Assembly: GCF_009801115.1 (NCBI RefSeq)
Contig: NZ_VTOL01000003.1
Span: 248,001-312,000, forward strand
From: Dyadobacter sp. 3J3
GTDB taxonomy: Bacteria; Bacteroidota; Bacteroidia; Cytophagales; Spirosomataceae
Length of the DNA stretch: 64,000 nt
Reading direction: 5' to 3'
In this document: piece by piece, positions 1-9,500 of the stretch
Position numbering within the stretch: position 1 is the first letter of the stretch
Layout: the number at the start of each line of letters is the position of its first letter
Position numbers and translations under genes: made by a program
The notes under the pieces: model-generated
Database searches by the model: none
What the model was told of the DNA's origin: nothing
What the model saw: only the letters and a program-made list of their open reading frames with translations

Positions 1-10
1 TCAGGCCTTG

Positions 11-2527
11 TCATACCCATTCTTTGGCTCGCTTTTGGGTGCGCATTTCTTCGAATGTTATGGTCGGATCTTTTTCCGGGACGTTTACAAAATGATTATA
101 GCGTTTTCTTAATTCCGGGCTGTCAACTACTTCTTTCCATTCACATTTGTAATTGTTGATCAGAGTTTGCATTTCTTCTTCAAATGCGGACGCCAATCCC
201 AGAAGATCATCGACAATTACGGCTTTCAGATAGGACAATCCACCTTCCATTTTATTCAGCCATGTCGCAGTTCTTGTCAACGGGTCTGCTGTTTTGATAT
301 AGAACATCAGGAATCTGTCGATCAGTTTTACGCAGGTTTCCTTGTCTACATCCGAGGCCAATAACTGTGCATGTTGAGGTTTGGAACCACCATTTCCGCA
401 GACATATAAATTCCATCCTTTTTCGGTAGCGATGATACCAAAATCCTTACTTTGCGCTTCTGCACATTCACGAACACAGCCCGAAACCGCTGACTTAAAT
501 TTATGCGGAGCACGAATTCCTTTATATCTGTCTTCAATTTCTATCGCAAAAGAAACAGAATCCTGAACCCCAAAACGGCACCAGGTAGACCCTACACAAC
601 TTTTTACGGTTCTCAACGCTTTACCATAGGCATGACCGCTTTCAAAACCTGCATCAATTAATTCTTCCCAGATTATCGGCAGATCATTAAGATGTGCCCC
701 GAACAGATCGATCCGCTGTCCTCCCGTAATTTTGGTATACAGACCATATTTCTTCGCAACCTGCCCGATCACGATCAGTTTATCCGGTGTAATTTCTCCA
801 CCCGGAATTCTTGGAACAACTGAATAGGTACCGCCTTTTTGTATGTTGGCCAGATACCGATCATTGGAATCCTGGATTGGCGCGCGGTCTTTTGTCAAAA
901 CATTTTCATTCCAAAGGCTGGCTAATAACGATGCTACAACAGGTTTACAAACTTCGCAGCCATCTCCATGTCCATACTCATTCAATACTTCACCGTATGT
1001 TTTCAGTATGTTCATTTTTACCAGATCAAGCAATTCCTGGCGGGAATGGTCAAAATGTTCGCAGATAACCGTTTTGATATACTGGCCATTTTGCTTCATC
1101 ACACCCTGAATAATATCCTTTACCAGAGGAACACAACCACCGCAACCGGTCCCGGCTTTGCAAGATTTTTTCAGCAGATCAATTGAATTATTTCCCTTTT
1201 CACCTACTTCCTGACATAACATACCTTTTGTAATTGCCTCGCAGGAACAGATCAAAGCGTCATCAGGCAAACTCATTACACCAAGTCCAGCTTCCTCTCC
1301 GCCCCTCGAACCTAGAATCAGATCTTCTGAATCAGGAGGAAGAATCGTTTTATTCTTACAGGTTTGCAAAAGCATATTATATTGCTCCGCATCTCCTACC
1401 AGAATTCCTCCTAATAATTCTTTTCCGTCCGGCGAAACGTTAATCCTTTTATATATTCCTTTTGCTTTATTCTCGTAGCGAATTGTTTTACACGCTGGTT
1501 CTTCGATAAACGGATCACCGAAACTGGCCACATCCGTTCCAATCAGTTTCAGCTTCGTTGACATATCGTAAGGAAGAAACTCCTTTTCTACACCTGTCAA
1601 AGCATTAGCAACTACATCGGCCATTTCATAACCGGGAGCGATTAATCCATAGATCATATGATGCGCCAGAGCACATTCCCCTATTGCAAAAATATATGGA
1701 TCCGAAGTTTTCAAGCCATTATCAACCACAATTCCTCCGCGCGGATGCGTTTCCAGTCCGGCAATTTTTGCGAGTTCATCACGGGGACGAATACCTGCAG
1801 AAATCACCAACATATCCACATCCAGAAAAGAATTATCAACAAACTGCATTCCTTTAATACAATCATTCCCAACAATTTCCTGTGTGCTTTTGGCAAGATG
1901 AATATTCAAACCCAGAGATTCCAGCTGACTTTGCAGAATTTTTGAACCTGCATCATCAATTTGTCTTGGCATCAGACGTGAGGCAAATTCAACCACATGA
2001 GCTTCTTCCAAACCCAGATCCAGTAACGCTTTTGCTGCTTCAAGTCCAAGCAAACCACCGCCTAAAACAGCACCTTTTTTCGCTTTGCGGGCATAAGCCT
2101 GGATCAACTCCAAATCTTCAATTGTTCTGTAAACAAAAACACCGTCTTTTTCCACACCAGGAATGGACGGAACAAACGCACCGGATCCTGTCGCCATCAC
2201 CAGATAGTCGTAATGTACTACGTGTCCATGATGCGATCTCACCAGTTTTTCCTCTCTGTCTATATCCACAACAGGATCAGAAAGGAATAGTCGGATACCA
2301 TTTTCAATGTACCATTCTTGGCCAGCCATTGTTAGATCATCTGCTGTTTTACCAGCGAAATATTCACTTAAATGCACGCGATCATAAGCCACACGAGGTT
2401 CTTCCCCAAAAACCGTCAGCATGAATTCCTGATCATTTTTTTTCCTGGCCAGCAATTTCTCGCAGAATTTGTAGCCTACCATACCGTTCCCGATGACGAC
2501 GATATGTGTGTTTGCGTTTGTTTTCAT
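11..2527 (-). CDS. nirB: Assimilatory nitrite reductase large subunit NirB
   Basis: Cytoplasmic NAD(P)H-dependent siroheme enzyme reducing nitrite to ammonium. In order the 838 residues show an N-terminal FAD site (GNGMVG near 13-18), a second dinucleotide site (GGGLLG near 156-161), a BFD-type [2Fe-2S] domain with Cys427, Cys429, Cys462 and Cys465, a further CxxC at 524-527, and the nitrite/sulfite reductase half-domains with the siroheme/4Fe-4S cysteines 644, 650, 684 and 688. The length is normal for NirB. It is divergent from cobA, whose product starts siroheme synthesis, across a 279-bp promoter region. No small subunit NirD is visible; it could lie just beyond the left edge, immediately downstream. 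Assignment by motifs is strong. Confidence 0.96.
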   Translation of the reverse strand: MKTNANTHIVVIGNGMVGYKFCEKLLARKKNDQEFMLTVFGEEPRVAYDRVHLSEYFAGKTADDLTMAGQEWYIENGIRLFLSDPVVDIDREEKLVRSHHGHVVHYDYLVMATGSGAFVPSIPGVEKDGVFVYRTIEDLELIQAYARKAKKGAVLGGGLLGLEAAKALLDLGLEEAHVVEFASRLMPRQIDDAGSKILQSQLESLGLNIHLAKSTQEIVGNDCIKGMQFVDNSFLDVDMLVISAGIRPRDELAKIAGLETHPRGGIVVDNGLKTSDPYIFAIGECALAHHMIYGLIAPGYEMADVVANALTGVEKEFLPYDMSTKLKLIGTDVASFGDPFIEEPACKTIRYENKAKGIYKRINVSPDGKELLGGILVGDAEQYNMLLQTCKNKTILPPDSEDLILGSRGGEEAGLGVMSLPDDALICSCEAITKGMLCQEVGEKGNNSIDLLKKSCKAGTGCGGCVPLVKDIIQGVMKQNGQYIKTVICEHFDHSRQELLDLVKMNILKTYGEVLNEYGHGDGCEVCKPVVASLLASLWNENVLTKDRAPIQDSNDRYLANIQKGGTYSVVPRIPGGEITPDKLIVIGQVAKKYGLYTKITGGQRIDLFGAHLNDLPIIWEELIDAGFESGHAYGKALRTVKSCVGSTWCRFGVQDSVSFAIEIEDRYKGIRAPHKFKSAVSGCVRECAEAQSKDFGIIATEKGWNLYVCGNGGSKPQHAQLLASDVDKETCVKLIDRFLMFYIKTADPLTRTATWLNKMEGGLSYLKAVIVDDLLGLASAFEEEMQTLINNYKCEWKEVVDSPELRKRYNHFVNVPEKDPTITFEEMRTQKRAKEWV

Positions 2528-2806
2528 AGTTATAAGTAACTATTAATTTTGAATAACCCTGTTGTTTTATTGCACTTTTCAAATAATACCTAACTCTTAT
2601 TACCTAATAGAACATGTCAAAATTAAAGCGCGTTTTTCATAAATCCTAACGTTTAATTCTATTTTAAGTTAAAATTCATACTTATTTTTTGGTAAAAGTG
2701 TTGTTTTATAAAATATTGATACTAATTTTGAAGCATTAAACAGAAATAGTTATTATTCACTATACATAGTACATTTCTAATATTTACCAGAACATACATT
2801 AAAGAG
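2528..2806. promoter_or_regulatory. Divergent nirB/cobA control region
   Basis: AT-rich 279-bp spacer between the divergent nirB and cobA genes. It should carry both promoters and any nitrogen-control operator. I found one good Bacteroidota promoter towards cobA (listed separately) and no recognisable operator palindrome. Confidence 0.6.
2701..2730 (+). promoter_or_regulatory. Bacteroidota-type promoter for cobA
   Basis: TTG at 2701-2703, 19 bases, then TAATTTTG at 2723-2730. This matches the phylum's -33 TTG / -7 TAnnTTTG consensus with the expected spacing and predicts a leader of about 70 nt before the cobA start at 2807. Confidence 0.6.
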
Positions 2807-3565
2807 ATGGAGGCGAAACTTACACTCGTGGGAGCAGGTCCGGGGAACGGAGAACTGATTACTTTAAAAGGGATTAAAGTTTTAAAAACAGCTGATGTCG
2901 TTTTATACGACGAACTCGTCAGTACCGAAATTCTTGATTTTGCACCGGAAGCAGCAATGAAAATATATGTTGGAAAAAAAGTGGGTGAAGCCTCTTTTTC
3001 TCAGGACGAAATCAACGGACTTATCGTGAAGCTTGCCCGGAAACGCGGCCATGTTGTTCGTTTGAAAGGTGGTGATTCTTTCGTTTTCGGACGTGGTCAT
3101 GAAGAAATGGAATATGCCCGCGATCATGACGTAATCTGTGAAGTGATACCCGGCGTCTCGAGCTGTATTGCAGTTCCGGCTTCTTTGGAAATTCCAGTTA
3201 CCCGTCGGGGTGTAAGCGAAAGTTTCTGGGTAATCACCGGAACAACAAGAAATGGAGAATTATCGGATGATATGCGGTTGGCGGCTCAATCCAAAGCAAC
3301 TGTTGTGGTTTTGATGGGAATGAACAAACTGAACGAAATCTGTGACTTATATAAATATTTTGGCCGCGGACATTTACCTATGGCGGTGATTCAAAACGGC
3401 ACACGCCCGGATGAAAAAAGTGTAATCGGGCAAGTTTGGGAAATACCGCAATTAGTAAAGGAAAAGAAGCTTGGCACACCCGCAATCATTGTGCTTGGCG
3501 AGGTTGTAGGATTGCATCCATCGTATGCGATGGAATATTTGCAAAGTGCGAATATCGCATTTTAA
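2807..3565 (+). CDS. cobA: Uroporphyrinogen-III C-methyltransferase (SUMT)
   Basis: SAM-dependent enzyme that methylates uroporphyrinogen III twice to precorrin-2, the first committed step to siroheme. The 252-residue protein has the tetrapyrrole methylase signatures: VGAGPGNGELITLKG near the N-terminus, the VVRLKGGDSFVFGRG block near residue 90, and a PGVSS loop near 120. It is a stand-alone SUMT without the CysG dehydrogenase half, which is encoded separately at 12403-12990. It is the first gene rightward of nirB and supplies cofactor for nitrite reduction. The ATG at 2807 is preceded by purine-rich AAAGAG. Confidence 0.95.
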   Translation: MEAKLTLVGAGPGNGELITLKGIKVLKTADVVLYDELVSTEILDFAPEAAMKIYVGKKVGEASFSQDEINGLIVKLARKRGHVVRLKGGDSFVFGRGHEEMEYARDHDVICEVIPGVSSCIAVPASLEIPVTRRGVSESFWVITGTTRNGELSDDMRLAAQSKATVVVLMGMNKLNEICDLYKYFGRGHLPMAVIQNGTRPDEKSVIGQVWEIPQLVKEKKLGTPAIIVLGEVVGLHPSYAMEYLQSANIAF

Positions 3566-3571
3566 TAAAAA

Positions 3572-3642
3572 AGCCGATCCGGTGTGGGGACACCAAAATC
3601 GGCTCAGGTATTATCCCAACAGGGCTATTCAAACCTAGGGAT
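3572..3642 (+). promoter_or_regulatory. Possible structured RNA leader or attenuator between cobA and the porin gene
   Basis: AGCCGAT (3572-3578) pairs with ATCGGCT (3598-3604) around an inner GGTGT/ACACC helix (3581-3585 with 3590-3594) closed by a GGGG loop. Just downstream AGGT (3606-3609) can pair with ACCT (3633-3636), while ATCCC (3613-3617) can pair with GGGAT (3638-3642); the two crossing helices would make a pseudoknot. There is no T-run after the hairpin, so it does not look like a plain intrinsic terminator. I could not match it to a known riboswitch class. Confidence 0.4.
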
Positions 3643-3788
3643 GTTGTTTATGTTTCACACAAACAGATCAAATAAAATGGAAAAAAGAACGTAAAGCAAA
3701 TTCTTGAATGACCTGACCGCACAGAGTTGCCTGCCAGGTTTGAATTCTGCCGTATTAAAATGGCATTGTCATCTTTTTCATTTTATCA

Positions 3789-5156
3789 ATGATCCAAATG
3801 AAAACAATTCGCTACCTCTTCATCGCGGCAGCACTGGGAATCTTTATACTTGTACCCGCTGAATCCAGCGCTCAGTTAAGCATTTCCGGCCAGCTACGCA
3901 CACGTTCCGAGCTTTTGGATGGACAAGGTTCACCCCTTTCCAAAGGAAGCAAACCGGCATTTTTTACATCACAACGCACAAGATTGAATGTGGGATACAA
4001 GGGATATCGCACACAGTTTTATATTTCAGCACAGGATGTCCGGGTTTGGGGACAGGACGCTTCAACCAATAACAGGGTAACAAATGCCAGTTTAAACGGT
4101 TTTATGTTACACGAAGCCTGGGGTGAAATAAGTTTACTCGATACCAATTATACCAAACTCGGAAAAGAATTTTCGATTAAGATAGGTCGGCAGGAATTGC
4201 TTTATGACGACAGCCGCTTACTTGGAAACCTGGACTGGCTGCAACAGGCAAGACGCCATGATGCTGCTTTAATCAAGTATAGCAACAAAGGTTTTACCAC
4301 ACATTTGGGCTTTGCGTATAACCAGAACAGTGAGGCCAAAACAGGGACTTTATACAACGGAGTTCCTAATGGATACGCTGCTGGAACGAACGGAATTGGT
4401 GCAATGTACAAGTCGATGCAATTTGGCTATGTTAGTAAGAAGCTGAATCAGGGAATTATTTCATTTTTAATCCTAAAAGACGATTTTCAAAAATATAGTC
4501 TGACTGCAACAAATACGAGAACGCTAGAAAAAGGAGTAAATAGTCGGGTTACTTTAGGGCCTTATATTCAGACAAAACTCGGCAAACGTATTAATTTAAC
4601 AGCGAGCGCCTATTTGCAAACAGGAAAAGATAAAGATGGCGCCGATTTGTCTGCTTATATGTATTCGATCAAAGGGATTTATGAAGTAAATAGAATTATT
4701 TCGATCGGATCTGGTTTTGATTATACCTCTGGAAGTGGTTCAGGAAGTACAAAAAACAGAAGTTTTGATCCGTTATATGGCACGCCGCACAAGTTTTGGG
4801 GACAGATGGATTATTTCTATACTGCTAACGGATTTGGAAAAGGCGGACTGTCTGACTTATTTCTGAGCAGCACGATCAAAGCATCATCCAGGCTTTCGAT
4901 CCAGGCTGATCTGCACCAATTTTCGAGTGCAGCACAAATTACGAATTCAAAAGATGAAAAACTTAGCAGCAATTTCGGAGAAGAACTCGACATCATTGCA
5001 ACGTATAATCTGACTAAAACGATAAGTTTTCAGGGCGGATACTGCACCTTTTTACCGACCAGTTCTTTGGCGCAGACCAAGGCGGTGACAGACCCACAGA
5101 AAATGGCTCACTGGGCTTACCTGATGATCAGCATCAAACCCGATTTCCTGAAATAA
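3789..5156 (+). CDS. Alginate-export-family outer-membrane porin
   Basis: 455-residue predicted outer-membrane beta-barrel. A signal peptide is visible (Lys, then a hydrophobic core, ending in SSAQ near residue 29), followed by alternating aromatic/polar strands and motifs typical of the alginate_exp porin family, such as GQLRTRSE near the mature start and IKIGRQELLYDDSRLLG near 130-147. Given its place between siroheme and nitrate transporter genes it is likely the outer-membrane entry route for nitrate/nitrite; that role is inferred from context. Translation may begin at the fourth codon (ATG 3798), which gives a cleaner signal peptide. A 223-bp leader with possible RNA structure precedes it. 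Confidence 0.8.
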   Translation: MIQMKTIRYLFIAAALGIFILVPAESSAQLSISGQLRTRSELLDGQGSPLSKGSKPAFFTSQRTRLNVGYKGYRTQFYISAQDVRVWGQDASTNNRVTNASLNGFMLHEAWGEISLLDTNYTKLGKEFSIKIGRQELLYDDSRLLGNLDWLQQARRHDAALIKYSNKGFTTHLGFAYNQNSEAKTGTLYNGVPNGYAAGTNGIGAMYKSMQFGYVSKKLNQGIISFLILKDDFQKYSLTATNTRTLEKGVNSRVTLGPYIQTKLGKRINLTASAYLQTGKDKDGADLSAYMYSIKGIYEVNRIISIGSGFDYTSGSGSGSTKNRSFDPLYGTPHKFWGQMDYFYTANGFGKGGLSDLFLSSTIKASSRLSIQADLHQFSSAAQITNSKDEKLSSNFGEELDIIATYNLTKTISFQGGYCTFLPTSSLAQTKAVTDPQKMAHWAYLMISIKPDFLK

Positions 5157-5221
5157 CACCAATAATATTGATCTGAATTCTACATCACTCTTATTATCAT
5201 AAGTTTAAAACGAATTAAACG

Positions 5222-6535
5222 ATGGAAACGACAAATAAACCATTACAGAAATTAAATATTTTCAGCGCGAAAGGCGTTCAGATGAGAACTTTTCACCTGA
5301 CCTGGATGGCATTTTTCCTTTGCTTTTTCGGCTGGTTCGGATTAGCTCCTTTAATGACAATTATCAAAACTGACCTTGGACTGACAAAAGGACAAATTGG
5401 CAATATTATCATTGCTTCAGTAGCTGCAACTGTAATTGCGAGAATCGCTGTTGGAAAACTTTGTGATACCTGGGGCCCAAGAAAAACATACACGGCACTT
5501 TTAGGAATTTGTTCGATACCGGTTATGACCGTTGGACTGGTACATTCCTATGAGGGTTTTTTACTTTTCAGATTGGCCATTGGCGTTATCGGCGCATCAT
5601 TTGTCGTTACCCAATACCACACGTCTGTCATGTTTAACAAGAAAATCGTTGGTACCGCAAATGCCGTTGCCGGTGGTTGGGGGAATTTGGGTGGCGGTGT
5701 CACCAACATGGTCATGCCTTTGATTTTTGCCGGTTTTATCGGCGCAGGCTATTTGCCTGAATCAGCGTGGCGTTTGGCAATGATTGTACCGGGTGTTGCT
5801 TTACTGATTTTCGCTTTCGTTTATTACTTCTATACAAAAGATACACCAGCAGGAAATTTTGATGAGCTTCCTGAATTCAGTCAGAATTCAACGGCAAAAG
5901 TAAAGGGCACGATGACCATGGCGATGAAAGATCCTCGTACATGGGCATTGTTTCTTGCATACGGAGCTTGCTTTGGTATTGAAATCACCTTTGATAATAT
6001 CGCCGCTTTATACTTTTTCGAAAATTTCCACGCTACATTGGCAGTAGCCGGAATCCTTGCCGGAACATTTGGGTTCATGAATTTATTCGCCCGTGCTTTG
6101 GGTGGAATTGTCGCTGACAAAGTGGGTTTGAAATATGGAATGCTTGGTAAAGGACGATTGCTGGCACTTTTGCTGGCAATGGAAGGAATTGGTATCGCAC
6201 TATTCGCTCAAAGTTCCACTTTGACAATTGCTGTGATCTCGATGTTATGTTTCGCCATGTTCCTGAAAATGGCAAATGGTGTAACGTATGCAATTGTCCC
6301 ATTTGTCAATCAAAAAGCCATTGGCTCAGTGAGCGGAATTGTTGGAGCAGGCGGAAATGTTGGAGCCGTTCTTGCAGGATTTTTATTTAAATCAAGCTCC
6401 ATTTCTTACACACAGGCATTTGTCTACATCGGCGTTGCCATTGCCTGCGTTGCAGCGATTGTAGCACTTGTCAATTTTGAAAAAATAAGAACAACAGTAG
6501 CAGAAGCAAACACGCTTGAAACTGCCAATTCTTAA
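5222..6535 (+). CDS. narK: Nitrate/nitrite MFS transporter (NarK/NasA family)
   Basis: Inner-membrane carrier of 437 residues with about 12 hydrophobic segments. It carries the two glycine-rich nitrate signatures of the NNP family: GGWGNLGGGVTNMVMP near residues 148-163 and GIVGAGGNVGAVLAG near 375-390. It should import nitrate and possibly nitrite for the reductase encoded 23 bp downstream. The tight spacing to the reductase (5222-6535, then 6559) argues for co-transcription with it. Confidence 0.93.
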   Translation: METTNKPLQKLNIFSAKGVQMRTFHLTWMAFFLCFFGWFGLAPLMTIIKTDLGLTKGQIGNIIIASVAATVIARIAVGKLCDTWGPRKTYTALLGICSIPVMTVGLVHSYEGFLLFRLAIGVIGASFVVTQYHTSVMFNKKIVGTANAVAGGWGNLGGGVTNMVMPLIFAGFIGAGYLPESAWRLAMIVPGVALLIFAFVYYFYTKDTPAGNFDELPEFSQNSTAKVKGTMTMAMKDPRTWALFLAYGACFGIEITFDNIAALYFFENFHATLAVAGILAGTFGFMNLFARALGGIVADKVGLKYGMLGKGRLLALLLAMEGIGIALFAQSSTLTIAVISMLCFAMFLKMANGVTYAIVPFVNQKAIGSVSGIVGAGGNVGAVLAGFLFKSSSISYTQAFVYIGVAIACVAAIVALVNFEKIRTTVAEANTLETANS

Positions 6536-6558
6536 TCTTCACCCATACATAAATCACT

Positions 6559-9500
6559 ATGAAAACTTCCTCTGATACCTATAAATCTACCTGCTGCTAT
6601 TGCGGCGTGGGTTGCGGCGTAGTTGTAACGAAGGAAGCAAATGGCCGGCTGAGCCTGGAGGGAGATAAGGAACATCCCTCCAGCAAAGGTATGCTTTGTT
6701 CAAAAGGAATGAATCTGCATTACACGGTGATGGATCAGTCGGACCGGCTGTTATACCCACAAATGCGGATGAACCGTTCCATGCCTTTGCAGCGTGTTAG
6801 CTGGGATGAAGCTCTTGACAGAACCGCGGCCGTTTTTAAAACATTAATTAAAAAATTTGGCCCTGATTCGGTTGCTTTTTATGTTTCAGGACAATGTCTT
6901 ACTGAGGAATATTATCTGGTAAACAAGCTGATCAAAGGATTTATCGGCTCCAATAATATTGATACCAACTCCCGGCTTTGCATGAGTTCCGCTGTGGTTG
7001 GCTACAAACTTTCTTTGGGTGAAGACTGCGTACCTGTTTGTTATGATGATATCGAAGAGGCGGATGTTTTTTATGTAACCGGAGCAAATCCAGCCTGGTG
7101 TCACCCGATTTTATGGAGACGTATTGAGGCACATAAAGCAGCAAATCCGCATGTGAAAATCATTTGTGTGGATCCTCGCCGGACCGATACAGCGCGTTCA
7201 TCGGATTTGCATTTAGGAATAGTACCTGGCACCGATATCGTTTTAAATAATGCGATTGGACGAATACTGATTGAAAAAAATTATATCAATAACGATTTCA
7301 TAGAAAACCACACCGACGGTTTTTCAGAATTTCAACAAAAAGTTTTTGAAAGAACGATTGACGAAGCGGCGGAAATTTGTGGGGTTGATGCAAAGGATAT
7401 TTATCAGGCGGCCGAATGGATTGGTGAGTCGAAAGGGTTTCTTTCATTATGGACCATGGGATTAAACCAATCCGTGATTGGGGTCAATAAAAATCTCTCG
7501 CTAATTAATCTGCATTTGATAACGGGGCAAATCGGCTCTCCTGGTAACGGCCCTTTTTCATTAACCGGACAACCCAATGCTATGGGTGGCCGGGAAACGG
7601 GTGGACTGGCCAATATCCTTCCGGCACACCGGGATGTGACAAATTCAGCTCACCGGGAAGAAATGGAATCGTTCTGGAACAGTCCGGTAAAAATTGCGCA
7701 CAAGCCTGGTTTCACAGCCACAGAAATGTTTGAGGCCCTGGCCGATGACCGTTTGAAAGCGATCTGGATTATCAATACAAATCCACTGGTGAGTATGCCA
7801 GATATTAATATGGCAGAAAAAGCGTTGAAAAATGCCCGGTTTGTCGTTGTTCAGGATATTTCAAATCTGGCAGATACGGTCCATTTTGCAGATGTGGTTT
7901 TACCTGCGGCTGCATGGCTGGAAAAAGAAGGCACCATGACGAATGCCGAAAGACGAATAACCTATTTACCCAAAGCACTTGAAGCTCCGGGCGAAGCTTT
8001 GCCTGATGCGGAAATTATCTGGAAATTCGCTCAAAAAATGGGTTTTGAAGAGGCCTTTCAATATGAAAATACTTCTCAGGTTTATGATGAATATGTAAAA
8101 ATTACAGCTAATACAAATGTTGATGTAACGGGCGTCAATTATGATTTACTGAAAAAGGAACGCAGCGTTCAATGGCCTTTAAGTACTGAAAGTTTATCTC
8201 AAACTGATGAAATAAACCCTAATTCTCAAATCGGAACAAAACGTTTGTTTGAAGATCATATTTTTTACACGGCCAATAAACGTGCCCGGATTTTTGGTAT
8301 AGCTGACGAAAATACTTCTGAGCCCACCAATGAAGATTTTCCTTTAATTCTGACTACTGGCCGTATCCGTGATCAATGGCACACGATGACAAAAACTGGT
8401 CGGGTGACGAAACTTAAACAACATATACCACAACCATTTTTACAAATTCATCCGAAAGACGCGGAAGCCAGAAACATAACCGAAGAAAAATTGGTCGTCG
8501 TTAAAGGGCGTCGCGGTGAAGTTCGGGTGAAGGCACAATTGAGTGAAGACGTCCGTCAGGGACTATGTTTTTTGCCGATGCACTGGGGCAAAATCCTGGG
8601 TAGTAATTTAGGAAGAGCTAATAATCTCACAAACGCGCTGGTGGATCCCCGTTCAAAAGAGCCGGACTTTAAATTTTCAGCAGTTGAAGTGTCTTTATAC
8701 AAAAAACCTTTTGAAAAAATCATTGTTATAGGTGCCGGTTCGGCAGGATTGGGTTTTATCAACAGCTATCGTGCGTTAAATCAGGACGATGAAATCCATG
8801 TTTTTTCAAAAGAAATATACCCTTTTTATAACCGTGTCCTTTTACCAGATTATATAAGCGGCGAGCAAACCTGGGAACAACTGGTTAAACTTCGCGAAGA
8901 TCAGTTCGCCGATTCAAATATTACCGTTCACAAAGGAATCAGTATTGTTCATATTGACAGAAAAAACAAGGTCATTACTGATAATTCCGGAAATGAACAT
9001 CAGTACGACAAACTGATATTGGGCATGGGAAGTAAGGCATTTATGCCAAAAGGTGTACCTGAACTTCCCGGAATTTTCAACATGCGTTCGCGTTTGGATG
9101 CTGACAGATTATTACCTTTTGTAGATAATCCTGATTCTCACGCTCTCATTGTGGGTGGTGGAATTCTTGGACTAGAACTTGCTGCTTCTTTTCGAAAAAT
9201 GGGTGTAAAAGTTACCGTTATTCAACGCAGCGGCAGATTGATGGAAAGACAACTTGATCCTTTGGCCAGCGAATTACTTTACCAGGATTTGGTCGACAGG
9301 GGAATTGAAATATTTTTCAATGCAGAAGTTTCTACTTATTACGGAAGTAAAAAAGTGGAAGGGATTTTATTGAAATCCGGAAAGAAAATCGATTGTCAGG
9401 TTGTCGTGTTAGCTATTGGAACGGTTCCAACAATTGACCTTGCAAGAAATTCCGGAATTGACTACAAACGCGGAATCATCGTAAATGACTACATGCAAAC

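Noticed and set aside
1882-2424. 180-codon plus-strand frame inside nirB
   Set aside because: Antisense shadow of a clearly coding nirB region.
3572-3642. Cobalamin, TPP or SAM-I riboswitch
   Set aside because: I could not find the conserved core sequences of these classes; only unassigned pairing was seen.
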